Of a stretch of DNA of 64,000 nucleotides, positions 51,609 through 61,753 are shown piece after piece; the stretch's first letter is position 1; each line of letters begins with the position of its first letter. The position numbers and the translations under genes are program-made. The notes beneath the pieces are model-generated. The model was not told where the DNA came from and made no database searches. It worked only from the letters and a program-made list of their open reading frames with translations. Origin of the DNA: Sciurus carolinensis (Eukaryota > Chordata > Mammalia > Rodentia > Sciuridae); the NCBI RefSeq assembly GCF_902686445.1, contig NC_062217.1:175401598-175465597 (forward strand), in the 5' to 3' direction.

Positions 51609-52285
51609 GTCAGGGTCCCCCAGAGAAGCAGAACCCATGGGACACCTGCAGTCACATGTCCAGAGCGAGATATTTGAAGAGGGAGCTGGAAGTCCATGAC
51701 CTGCTGCCCACAAGCCGGAGCCCAGGGAGCAGATAAGTAACTCCAGTTCAGTTGGGGGCCCCACACCTAGGGCAGAGTCCTGCGGTCTCCAGTCCAGTTG
51801 GAGGCCCCACGCCCAGGGCAGAGTCCTGCGGTCTCCAGTCCAGTTGGAGGCCCCACGCCCAGGGCAGAGTCCTGCGGTCTCCAGTCCAGTTGGAGGCCCC
51901 ACGCCCAGGGCAGAGTCCTGCGGTCTCCAGTCCAGTTGGAGGCCCCACGCCCAGGGCAGAGTCCTGAGGTCTCCAGTCCAGTTGGAGGCCCCACGCCCAG
52001 GGCAGAGTCCTGCGGTCTCCAGTCCAGTTGGAGGCCCCACGCCCAGGGCAGAGTCCTGCGGTCTCCAGTCCAGTTGGAGGCCCCACGCCCAGGGCAGAGT
52101 CCTGCGGTCTGCCCCAGTCAGACAGGAAGGCGTCATCTCCATGCCAGCCAGGCCTTCCGGGGCTGGACAAGGCCCCGTGTTGGGAGGGCCACCTTCACTG
52201 TGTCTCCTGGGTCAAGCTCTCATCCCTTGTAGACACACCCAGAAGAGTGTCCAGCCAGTATCTGGACACCACCATGTCAGCAGGC
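51609..52285 (+). mobile_element. MLT2-like ERVL LTR carrying a minisatellite
   Basis: Starts CAGGGTCCCCCAGAGAAGCA-GAACCCATGGG, like the 5' end of MLT2 LTRs. It ends GTAGACACACCCAGAAGAGT-GTCCAGCCAGTATCTGGACA-CC, like their 3' part. Between them the short internal repeats typical of this LTR type have grown into eight 46-bp units. No retroviral gene is present. Confidence 0.65.
51743..52110. repeat. 46-bp minisatellite, 8 copies
   Basis: Units start at 51743, 51789, 51835, 51881, 51927, 51973, 52019 and 52065. Each carries CCAGTTGGAGGCCCCACGCC and CAGGGCAGAGTCCTGCGGTC. Copy 1 is diverged; copies 2-8 are near identical (one base change in copy 5), so the array is young or homogenised. 46 is not divisible by three, so each unit shifts frame, yet no stop arises in several frames on either strand. 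Confidence 0.97.
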
Positions 52286-53954
52286 CAAGACCCGACCCAC
52301 CTGCAGGCCTGGACCAGAGGTTTGCTTTCCAGGGAGGAGTCAGAGGTTTGTGCTGCAGGGGGAGCCAGGCACCTGGCAGGCTGAGCTCAGGGCCCAGGTC
52401 CTGCCCAGGAGTCCATGGGCAGCAGGCCTTGGCTGGCCAGGAAGACTTCATTCAGTGCCAAGGTGGTGTGGTCAGGAGTGCTGAGTCCCGAGACTCGGCA
52501 GTGGACATCTTGTCAGTCACAGGTCTTCAGGAAGGACGCTGGGCCCTGCCCTTGTCTCACGGAGCTCCGTTTGCTTTGTGCTGATCAGCAGTTCTCCCCT
52601 TTGGCCAGGTCAGGTGAGGCGGGCAGTCCTGTGCACTCTGTGCTCTCTGCAGCAAGTGATGTGGACATTTCTTTCTAGCAGGAGGGAGTGGCAGGAGTGA
52701 GGCTGTGGCCAGCTGACCCAGGATTCTGCACTGGGAGGGCTCCAGGACAAAGCTAGGGAACCCTCAGTGTGCCCCCCTCCTCCCCCAAGCCCTCCTCCTT
52801 CCTGCTCAGGTCAGTGAGCCCCTGCCTGCCTGCAGCTGACGGCTTCCTCAGCAGAACTGGTCATAGGTACACAGATGCTTGAAAGCAGGTGCTACGTCAC
52901 TGCTGACCTGGGGTCCGCCTGTGTTCTGAGTCCTGCAGGGTCAGTGTTCAAAGGGAGAACAGCTAGTGAATGGGGGCTCAGGAGAGTCAGGGCAGTGGAG
53001 AGTCACAAAAGCAGTAAGAGGGCTGGCCAGGGCCAAGGGATCAGGCAGCTGTGTCCACCAGCTGGCAGACATCAAAGTGAGGACTGAGGCAGGAGGAAGA
53101 CACCCCCACTCTGCCAGGACTCCCAGTCAGGGTCTCCCCTGACTTGAGAGATGCTCTGAGCCAGGACAGTTCCTGCTCCCCATTGCCAGCCCTGTCCAGG
53201 GAGCTTCACATGAGGTCAGGTGTCACTAACGGCCAGCAGGCAAGGGGCTGGGGCCAGCCTCCTGCTGAGGCCGCTGGAGCTGGGCCAGGGCTCTGAGCAC
53301 AGGCATCTGGTGGAGTCACAGGCCGGAGTCTCCAGGTCACCAGGGAGGCTGTGAAGCTGGTGGTGTCTACGCCTTCTCCCTGGGCTCCCCTGACTCCGGA
53401 GTCCCGGGAGAGGCCCATCCAAGGTGCCTCCCACCTCCTGCTTCCCACCCTCCTCCCTCCCCACCTCCCTGCCCTGCTCCCCATGGGTGTGGTCACCATC
53501 CCCACCTCAGTCTGGCCTTGGTCCTCGGTGTGGGTCCCAGACCCTCACGCTCTCCTGGCGCTTTCCGAGGAGCAGCTCTCCCGGGTCCCAGCACCAGTGT
53601 CTTCTCTCCAGCTCTGCATTCCTGGACCCCTGGGGGACAGTGGACTCTCTAATGGGAAGAGACCTCTTTGCTGGGTTTGGGGTTTGTATAGTGGCTAAAA
53701 TGTCCTTTCCCCTCTCTGTTTGAATTTCCTTACAGTCATATGCTGTGCAGTTTGGGGTCTTAGTGCTCCAAGGCTCCCTCCCTGCCACCTGTCCTCCAGT
53801 GGGTCTGCGGCACGGCTGTCTGTGCTGGATCCCTGGTGGTGTGGCAAAGGGATGGCCTTGGAGTCAGGCCCTACTGCTGCCCTCTCTCAGCCACCAGCAG
53901 GTGCTGTGACCTGCTGGAGGGAAGGGCCACCTGCTGAAGGGCAGGTGCTCAGGG

Positions 53955-54285
53955 TGTGTCTATGGGTGGGAGAGAGATGGATTTTGAGAATTGGCTCCTG
54001 CAAATCAATCACAGAGACTCAGAGCCCAAGACCTGTGTCAACACGCTGGAGACTCAGGAGAGCCCACCTTTGATCCAAGTCTGAATTCCAGAAAAGACTG
54101 ACATCCCGGTTCAAAGCAGACAGGAGGAGGCCCACACCCAGCCTTTTTGGTCTCTGCAGACCCTCCATGGATTGGCGGGCCATCCCCCTGACTCAGTCAG
54201 CGGGTTGTGATGTTACCCTCAGAGGCATGCAGAATGTTTGGCTGAATGCCTGGACATTCTATTGGCCCAGTCGACTTGACTTGGG
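53955..54285 (+). mobile_element. MLT2-like ERVL LTR
   Basis: TTTTGAGAATTGGCTCCTGC, GCTGGAGACTCAGGAGAGCC, AGGAGGAGGCCCACACCCAG, CATGGATTGGCGGGCCATCC and CAGAATGTTTGGCTGAATGC-CTGGACA ... GGCCCAGTCGACTTGAC follow in the order of MLT2 LTRs. Same strand as the element at 51,609 and about 1.7 kb away. Confidence 0.65.
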
Positions 54286-57200
54286 AGATTTGAACTTTGT
54301 AGCACTAAAGAGTCCTGGGGCCAGGTCCTCACCTGCTCTCTGCTCTGTGAAAGCGTCCACAGTCTTTATTACTTACTCATTAGACTGCTGTGAAACCAGG
54401 AAGAGGGAGGCCCAGGGCCCAGCATGGTCATGTTCCGCCCTGGGACAGAAGGGCCTCCCAGCATCCGTGCCAGCCTCAGGGGCTCTCCTCCATGAGTGCA
54501 GGGCAGGGGGTGACCTCAGAGATGAGGCTGGCGGGCAGGAGTTTGATGCAGCGCTGGCGCCTGTCTCAGGGCTGAGGAGAGACCCCTCAGAGAGCCAGGA
54601 GGGGAGGATCGGCTCAGGCTGCTGAGGTCGTCAAGGGGGTCTTGTCTGCCGTGGCGTGCTTTCTGGTGGTCTGGACAAGTCTGCTGCGCTCTCCCTGAGT
54701 AAGCTTGTGAGGAAGGCTCTGTCACCCCCCTGCAGCACCCTGCCAGCTGGCCGTGTGCTCGAGCGAGGTGACTGGTTTGGGCGTGCGGGACAGCCTTTGG
54801 GGCAGAGGGGAGCTCCAGGCTGCAGGCTCGCCCTGCCAGGAACCCTGCAATCGCGCATCTCCGGAAGCCCTGGGGAGGCTGTGGGTCTGGCGCTTGTGGA
54901 GATGGCGGCACCGTCTGCAGCTGGCTCTGATCCAAGCTGCCTCTTTGCGGCCCACAAGGTGGTGCTTGTCTCTCTGCCAACAGCTTGGTGTTTCCCATCA
55001 GCTGAGACCCCGTGGAAATCCCCAGTGCAAACACAGACGGCGGGGTCTGCTCCGCAGCTCTGTTCTGACATCAATCAGAACGCTGCTCCCCAGCCCGTGT
55101 GCACAGCTCCCCTCCGCACGGACGGACGGGTGCCGCCTCTGCAGCTCTCAGAGGTGGGTGTGGGGCCTGTCGCTGGGACCTGCCACCAGCCGGGTTGTGG
55201 TGCAGCCGGACACCTGCCGCCCCTGTCACCCTGCCGCACTCACTTTCTATCACAAGATGAGCCAGAGCCATGACCTGGTTATCAGGCTCCCACACCTGGC
55301 CTGTCCTCACTACGGCCCTCGTTCAAACTGCAGGAGATGCGCCCCCTCCGAGCGGGCAGCACTGTGGCTCCAGCTGGTCCCGTCTTGACACGTCACACCA
55401 CAGGAAGCGTGGGTCTCCACCTCTGCCGGAGGCACCAGCTCCAGCACACACCATGCACCCCGCCAGCCTCCTCTCATGCCTTCTCAGCCCTTCAGGATCA
55501 GCTCCTGCCCCTTTTCCCTGCGAACGATGAGCTGCAGAGTTGGGGACCTTTACTGGGGCTGCTCAGAGGGGCACCCCACCCACTGCAGTGCCAGGCCCCA
55601 GAAGGAGAGCTGGGTTTGAGTCACATCACTTGCATGGTCTAGGCAGGCCTAGCCTTATCACTCGGTGCTTCAGATGCCAGCCCAGGGCCACTGGCAGGCA
55701 GGCCCTTCTGTGGACAGCAGCCTCAGGCCCCCGTCCACAAGGGCACTCATAAGCAAGGAGTTGAGAGGCTGACCGAGCATCGGCCCACGGCCTGCATGGG
55801 AAGCAAAGAAGCCCTGTAGGCCATCAAGACCGAGTCAGGCAGGCGAGATGGCCTCACTCCTGATCACTTGTGTGGCTCCAGTCTGGTTGAGACCTTGCCT
55901 GCCTGTGTGAGGCAGTGACTGGGGATGGGGGTTGGGGGAGAGAATGTCACGTCCCCAGAGAAGGCGGAACTGGAGAAGGCAGGGCCGGAGGGGCTCAGGG
56001 AGCCTGGGACCCGGAGGCAGAACCAAGTCTGGCATGCCTGCGTGCACATGCGTGTGGAGCATGAGCGTCGTGCGGTGTGGTGCACTCGTGGGTGAGGCAC
56101 ATGTGGCCGTGAATGAAGGATGGTGGAGAGTGGGCGCAATGGACTCTGGGACTGTCCAGTGACACAGGTGCCAATGCCCTGTGGTCCCACAATCTGGGGA
56201 GTGACCATTTAGAAATGGCATGCTGTACTTTTGACAAGACTCTCTGCCATGTTTGCATGTGTGCAGCTCACGCCCTGGGCAGGTGATCCTGTGATTCGGA
56301 GGGGCAGCCATGTGGTGACAGGTGGGGCCAGGACCTGGCTTCGCTCAGCCTGGAGGGGCACCTTGGGTGCTCTCTCTGTCTCTCTGGGCTTCAGCTTTCC
56401 TTGGGGCTGGCTGGACATTCTAAGAAAAGGCGATTTGGTACCAACCTGTTTAGAAGGAAGCTCATCACGCGCACAGAGAGCAGCACGTGATTTCGATTGC
56501 AGCAGTTTCCCGCACAGGGTGGGGGTGTGGTGGTCTGTGTGATGTGGACACTTTTGTTTTCATTCTGTGCAAGGAAAGATCCCCCTGCTTGGAAGTCAGG
56601 TTGAAAAACCAAAATCAGAATAACCTTCCTACTGCCCTGGATCCGAAACTGCAGATCCTGCTGCCTGCGGCCTGGAGGTGGGCCCCTCACCCCCACGTGG
56701 ACCCAGGGCCCACTCCTTCTTGCTTCTAACAGCAACTGTTTAGAACCTGTTCAAAAATGTTCAAAACTGTGAAGGCCATAAGAAATCTAGAACCTGGCAG
56801 AGGCCCACATTCTAAATGATAAGAAGCAATGAAATTGGTGGAAATGCAGGTGACTTCCCTGGCCACTGTGGCCCCTGCTGCAGCTGGCTTCCCCAGGAGC
56901 ACAGACTCGTCTGCAAGCACATGATCCCCTGGGAGAGCCGTTGGCATCTCCTGGCTGGAGGCTCAAGCCTCGGCACCACAGCTGTGCTGGTCCATAGAGC
57001 CAGCACCCCTGGGGACCCCACTGTCCATGTGCAGAGCCAGGCTGATCAGAGCCTCTGCCCCGTGCTCCTCCTGCACACAGCCCCCGTGTGCACACCCTGG
57101 TGTGCTTCAGACACGTTAACTGAGAGGGTACTCGTGTCCACTCTTTCAGGAGAAGACGGCACGTTGATGAAGGCAGCTCTGAGTGATCTCCATTCCGGCT

Positions 57201-58278
57201 GGGGGATCCTGTCCACAGCCCGGAAGTGCAGCATGTGAACAAGACTGGCTCCCTGTTCCCAGGCGGTCCTGTTGCCATCATGTCCGCAGTGGTCCAAGGT
57301 CACCATCTCTAGAGCTGAACCAAGAAGGGGTGTGTGTGTGAGGGTTTGTGCACGTGCACTGGAGCACAGCGCCTGGATGGGAGCCCTTTTGAGCACCTAG
57401 AAGTTGATGCACAGAGTGAGATACGCAGCCACAAGTGCATGTAACATGCAGCATTGCATGAGGATGTTTTTAAAGCTAGTAGCTGGAGGGAGGAATGGCT
57501 ATGTTGTCTGAAAGTGTTAGGTTCATTTTATATTTGTGTCAGAAGAAATCTTCCACTCTGGTGCTGATGGCAGAGTGGTGGTGGACCAGGCATGGTTCCC
57601 TAGGTGAAAATCAGGGAAAGCTTATAGGATCAGACAGATATGCTTTTTTTGGGTGGGTGCAGAATCTCTGTTGGGAAATGCACTATTAACTGCACTCGTC
57701 CAAGAAGGACCCGTCCTTTCTGTTGTCATTCAAGCCAGTTCCTGACTCACTTGGCCAAGATGCTGGCCCAGATCAGTGCCTCTCTAGCTAAGCCTGATGT
57801 CAGGATTTGTCTCTAGTCTGAGCTCTTATTCAGCCTCTGTGCATGGGTTGGTCTCATTTTAAAGACTGCACCCTCTTGGTCCATTGATTGTACTCAGAAT
57901 GGAATGGCAAACAATAGCCTGAATTAGTAAAAGCTGTCACAGAACCAGGGATGAACTGTGGGGTCAAGTCTGAAGGACTCTGCAGTGCCAGTTTCCACAG
58001 ATAACTCCACTTGGCTCCCTGCCGGCCTGGCTGCCTCTGCAGGAGCTGCTGGGGCTGGTTCCAGTGTGTACCTGCAAGAGAACACCAGCTGATTAGGATC
58101 TACAGATGTACTTTGAGACTTGCCCAAATTCAAATCCCTCTGGATTGATGAGATCATTGTGATTTGCATGTTGGGTGTAGGTCTGAAGGCTTGGTAAGCC
58201 CTCCTACCCCTCCAGACGTTATAAATCACAGTTCTATAATTTTGTTTTCAAAGGCTAATTATACAGGAAGGAGATGCA

Positions 58279-58286
58279 TGTAAATA
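58279..58286 (+). promoter_or_regulatory. Pumilio-type element in the putative 3' UTR
   Basis: TGTAAATA fits UGUANAUA, the PUM1/PUM2 recognition octamer, in an AU-rich context. Functional only if this stretch is transcribed as 3' UTR. Confidence 0.4.
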
Positions 58287-59010
58287 TGTACAAATGCTTA
58301 TGAAGTTGTTATTGTTTATATGTAAAAGTATGTACATAGGAAAGGAAAATGGCTGCTGAATGTTTTAAATAACACCCCATGTACCAAACTGAACCGGCAC
58401 CCCGCCACACTCCTAAAAGCACACACTGGGACTGTCCTTCCTCCTTCGATACCATTGCTCCCATTCATATGTCAGAGGCACCTTCTCTTCATCTGATTAC
58501 GAAATCAGAACTGGGCTTCTGCCAAAAAAAAAAAAAAAAGGCAAATATTAGCATTTATCACTGATTCTGCTGGGCTGGTGACGAGTGTCTGAAGAGCTCA
58601 AGTGTTTTGAAATAAGGTGCATTTTCTAAACCCCACGCCACACCTGTTATTCCAAACAGTGGGCTGGACTGCATTTCCTTGAGCATTTGGGCTCTTCCTG
58701 CTAGCTCCTCAAACAGGAGAGATCTGCATGGGAGGCACCACCTGATGGGGCAAGAGAAAGTATCCTGAAATGCCGCCAGGGTGTTTACGGCGTCACTGAG
58801 ACAGGGACAGTCACATCATATTCCAGTAGCAGTCACCAACCTGGCCGTGCTGTGTGCTCAGCAGAGGGACCCAAGTGTTCGGTTTACCTAAACTGGAAAT
58901 CCACGTAGGCTGCAGATTCCTTGGTGGACCCCTGTGGGGTTGGCCTTGCACCCACGGTCTAGGGCTCCAGTGCGAAGGCCCAGACTGTGTCTCGAGCCTT
59001 CTGCCCTTGC

Positions 59011-59061
59011 AGAATCTGTTGCCTTCAGGAAACCTGAGTGCCTTACGCAGCTTGTGAACAC
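59011..59061 (+). other. Candidate alternative exon with a different C-terminus
   Basis: AGCCTTCTGCCCTTGCAG|AAT acceptor and CTG|GTGAGTTGG donor bracket 51 nt. Joined in phase 0 after exon 19 it would encode NLLPSGNLSALRSL then stop. It could equally be chance sequence within the 3' UTR. Confidence 0.25.
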
Positions 59062-59516
59062 TGGTGAGTTGGGGTGGGGGAGCGCGTGGCTTTGAGGCAT
59101 GGAGAGCTGATCAGCACTTACCATCAGTCCATCACTGAAACCTCAAGCTGGGTTGTGTGTTTTAACACAGTAATGAATTTAAGTTCAGGCTCAGGAAAAT
59201 CATGTGAATATCTGTATCAAAGCATATATTTGTTTACTGTATATTTTTTAAAAAGCTTTATTGTAAATTTATGCAAAAGTGAACAAGACTTGTTTTCTCA
59301 TGTCAAGAAGCCAGTTAGTATTTGTGCTCTCTGAGGAAATTCCTTAATAACCACATTCTAAACATGTGATTTCTGTTCAGTGCTAAACAGCATTCACAGG
59401 CCTAACCTAGGTTTGTATGGTAATCAACTATGAAATTTTACACATATTTTTGTATTGTGATTCCTATGATATATACCAGAGAATTTTTACTCATTTGTAA
59501 ATTATTGTACAGTTTT

Positions 59517-59522
59517 AATAAA
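59517..59522 (+). terminator. JAKMIP3: Polyadenylation signal AATAAA (probable JAKMIP3 3' end)
   Basis: TTTTAATAAAAATC in AT-rich sequence; cleavage would be expected near 59,535-59,545. It lies about 2 kb before the DPYSL4 promoter. Confidence 0.6.
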
Positions 59523-59545
59523 AATCATTTTAAATCTTAGAATAT

Positions 59546-60289
59546 CAAAGTAAGTCCCCCTAAGGATTATTAAAATTTGAGCTTATGGGTTATATTAGCC
59601 ATTTCTGCATTTCTGTGTCCATTCTCTGGGGGGGGAAAAAAGCCTCTTACCTGCCAGAAAGGGATCTGGCCCTTCAGCCTTCCGAGGAGGGAACACAGGC
59701 CTTACCTGCAACTTTGTCCCAGGAATCTAAAGACACCTGAGGGGAACACCTCTGTAATCAGAGGTACCTGGTGGCACCTGGTTGAGGTCAGCACACTTCT
59801 GTCAAATGCAAACCAGAAAAAGAATTCAAATGACTTTAGAAAGCATGAGGAGAGGCACGATGCTCATCAAAGAGACCACACATGGGTGAGTGAAGGGGCT
59901 TATCCATTGGTTTGGGGGAGTGGAATTCCAGAGTAAGACAAGGGTCTGGGAAAGTTGCTGGACTCTGCTTCCTGACATGCTCATGTCAGCAGGTAACCAG
60001 CACCGCAGTGGCTCTTTGTGCGAGTTTGGGCTCTGAAGTGTGCGCTGTACTGACAATGGAAAGGCCGGGTGGGGTCTTTCCGTTCCAAATCAGTCGCTGC
60101 TGGACCCCATAGAATAAGGGCATCGCCCTGTGATCTCTGGGCAGACCCCTCTGCCTTGTCTCAACCAAATCTCTACCTGGGTTAAGGGAGGTCTGGAGCT
60201 GCTACTGCGGCGCCTCCCCAGAGGGTCCACTTGCGGATGTGAGCTCTCATAAGGGGACTGGAGGGTGGCGGGTGTTGCCGTAGACAGCG
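59546..60289. other. Intergenic stretch between JAKMIP3 and DPYSL4
   Basis: About 0.75 kb between the presumed polyadenylation site and the CpG island. No repeat, exon or RNA gene recognised. Confidence 0.6.
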
Positions 60290-60395
60290 GCTCTTAGGTG
60301 AGCTCCCCACAACCTCGCCTCCATTGTGTGGAGCGGAAGTTCGAGCCCACCTGTGCCCGGAGGGCAAGCCGCTTCCCTAAACCAGGAGCGACGTG

Positions 60396-60422
60396 CTCAG
60401 CACCCGCTGCTTGGACAGCGCC
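60396..60422 (+). promoter_or_regulatory. Split REST/NRSF (RE1-like) site
   Basis: Left half CTCAGCACC and right half GGACAGCGCC are the two RE1 half-sites in correct order and orientation, but separated by 8 nt in place of the usual 2. Expanded-gap RE1 sites of this kind are known. It lies about 1.3 kb upstream of the start codon of DPYSL4, a neuronal gene, where repression in non-neural cells would make sense (inference). Confidence 0.5.
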
Positions 60423-61480
60423 AGCTACTCGCCGGGGCTGGGTGGCTGGGGGTCGTGGGGGGCGGGGAGAAGAGGAGGCCGCCAGCCAACCCAGTCCGCA
60501 TGCAGCGTCGATCTCCTGCAGGGGGCTGAGGTACCTAGCGGGCTGGCGCCAACTCCCGCCATGACCGCACTGCGTCCGCACCGGCCTGCTAAGCTTCCAG
60601 CCAGGCCCAAGCTCGGCGGTGTCTTCGGCTGCGTGGAGGATGCCTTTGAGAACAAGACGCTGCCCCTGGACGTGCGGCGGGGCGGTCACCAGAGCCCTCG
60701 GGCCAACGATCCTCTCCGCGAACCACACGGCCGCTCGGAGGGACCCGGCGAGCCAGAAGTAGATGATCCGGTAGTCGCGGTCAGTCACCGAGCGTGGCCC
60801 GGTGTGGTCCCGGCAGCCGGCGGCCCTCTGCAGGTAGAGGCTGCAGGATCCAGGACGCACGCTGAGGGGTCCGTGCGGGTGGGATGCGGGCCGAGACTCC
60901 CTGAGACGCCGCACAGTCACAGCGCGGGCTTGGAGCGCATCCTCCACCCTCTGCCCTGGGGACCTGGACTTCATCCTGCGACCCCAACCGGGCCTGGCCT
61001 CGCAGTCCTCATTCCATCTCTGTTTCTCTCTGCCGCACTCTTTATCTGTTCGTCTCTCCAACTTGTCTGTCCCCTTCTCTCTCGCCCCGCTTCGCGCGGC
61101 CGCTCATGGAACACCCACGAGGTCCTGAGGTCCAGGACACTACCTGGAGCTCACTCCCCAGCCCAGGCCCTACCCAGAGCAGGCCGGCCTTGGTCAGAGA
61201 CATATTCCGGACGCACTCCGGGGTCCCACGGCGCCGGCTGGAAGCGGGATTTGGTTTAAACCCAGGCTGTGTCAAGTCACCAAGGGGAGGCCACGAGCGG
61301 GGTCTGGCAGGACTTTTCCCGACCTCCCCCACCCCTTTCCCGGGGTGCAAACTGTGCACGGAGTCAGGGCCAGGTCACAGTCCTCCTCCTACCGCCTCAG
61401 CACGCACGGGTTCCAGGTGCAGAGACGCTAGCGGGCAGCGACTGGGTGCGCTGGGCTGGGAGGTTGAGGGGAGCTGACAC

Positions 61481-61534
61481 GGGGCGGGGCCTGAATACAA
61501 ATGAGCTGCGTCGGGGCGGGGCCTAAATGCAAAT
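61481..61534 (+). promoter_or_regulatory. DPYSL4: Duplicated GC-box plus octamer-like module
   Basis: GGGGCGGGGCCTGAATACAA(AT) at 61481 recurs 32 bp later as GGGGCGGGGCCTAAATGCAA(AT). Each has an Sp1/KLF box followed by an octamer-like element; the second is the exact POU octamer ATGCAAAT (61527-61534). It sits just upstream of the likely transcription start. Confidence 0.7.
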
Positions 61535-61547
61535 AACACCGCTGCGA

Positions 61548-61566
61548 GGGCGGGGACAGGGGCGGA
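61548..61566 (+). promoter_or_regulatory. DPYSL4: GC boxes of the DPYSL4 core promoter
   Basis: GAGGGCGGGGACAGGGGCGG carries two Sp1-type boxes. Transcription probably starts shortly after, around 61,580-61,610, giving a 5' UTR of about 110-130 nt. Confidence 0.6.
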
Positions 61567-61714
61567 GACAGCAGCCGGGACCCGAGCCCTTCGCCCCGCG
61601 CGCTCGCACTCAGCGGCTCAGCGCCCCGCGCGCACGCCGTTCTCCGCGTGTCCCCGCTCACTCGCCCGCGCTCGCGCTGCCCGTGCCAGGGATCAGGCCA
61701 GCCTGCAGAACAGG

Positions 61715-61753
61715 ATGTCTTTCCAGGGCAAGAAGAGCATCCCCCGGATCACG
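61715..61753 (+). CDS. DPYSL4: DPYSL4 (CRMP3) first coding exon
   Basis: ATG at 61715 (GAACAGGATGTCT context) encodes MSFQGKKSIPRIT, the conserved start of the collapsin response mediator/dihydropyrimidinase-like family. It ends at a consensus donor ACG|GTGAGC in phase 0. CRMPs are cytosolic tetrameric phosphoproteins related to dihydropyrimidinase but lacking hydantoinase activity; they act in semaphorin signalling and microtubule and axon dynamics, and DPYSL4 is also a reported p53 target (family knowledge). The next exon (expected to begin near SDRLL-IRGG) is not in the window, so the gene is partial. The choice of DPYSL4 over paralogues rests on its position after JAKMIP3. Confidence 0.93.

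Larger units (their letters stand above)
42946..57149 (+). other. Probable 3'-UTR intron of JAKMIP3, 14 kb
   Basis: No coding exon or RNA gene recognised. Repeats are a 42-bp duplication (44,989-45,073), antisense SINE and L1 pieces (47,452-48,200), a poly-A run (48,799-48,818), a poly-G run (48,980-48,988), a TG-rich stretch (50,160-50,260) and two MLT2-like LTRs (51,609-52,285; 53,955-54,285). The intervals 42,946-47,450, 48,200-51,600, 52,290-53,950 and 54,290-57,149 are otherwise unassigned and GC-rich with scattered CpGs. If the transcript is not spliced this way, the region is intergenic. Confidence 0.5.
57150..59545 (+). other. JAKMIP3: Putative JAKMIP3 terminal 3'-UTR exon
   Basis: A pyrimidine tract and AG (GTGTCCACTCTTTCAG|GAGAAG) at 57148-57149 offers an acceptor. 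Composition changes from GC-rich to AT-rich from about 57,400, with long low-GC runs, a Pumilio-type TGTAAATA (58279-58286) and, at 59517-59522, an AATAAA, the first I saw after the stop codon. This looks like a long brain-type 3' UTR. The 5' boundary is a guess; the 3' boundary rests on the AATAAA plus about 20 nt. In human the JAKMIP3 3' end also lies about 2 kb before DPYSL4 (from memory). Confidence 0.5.

Noticed and set aside
51743..52110. Regular array that could be mistaken for CRISPR
   Set aside because: Copies are adjacent with no unique spacers, and the window is mammalian.
51492..52584. Repeat-protein-like frames on both strands
   Set aside because: The 46-bp units cycle through three frames with no stop, producing pseudo-repeats of 46 residues. 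There is no start context, splice site or conservation signal.
58513..58530. Poly-A run as a retrocopy tail or transcript end
   Set aside because: It is followed by ordinary AT-rich sequence, has no AATAAA just upstream, and lies inside the putative 3' UTR.
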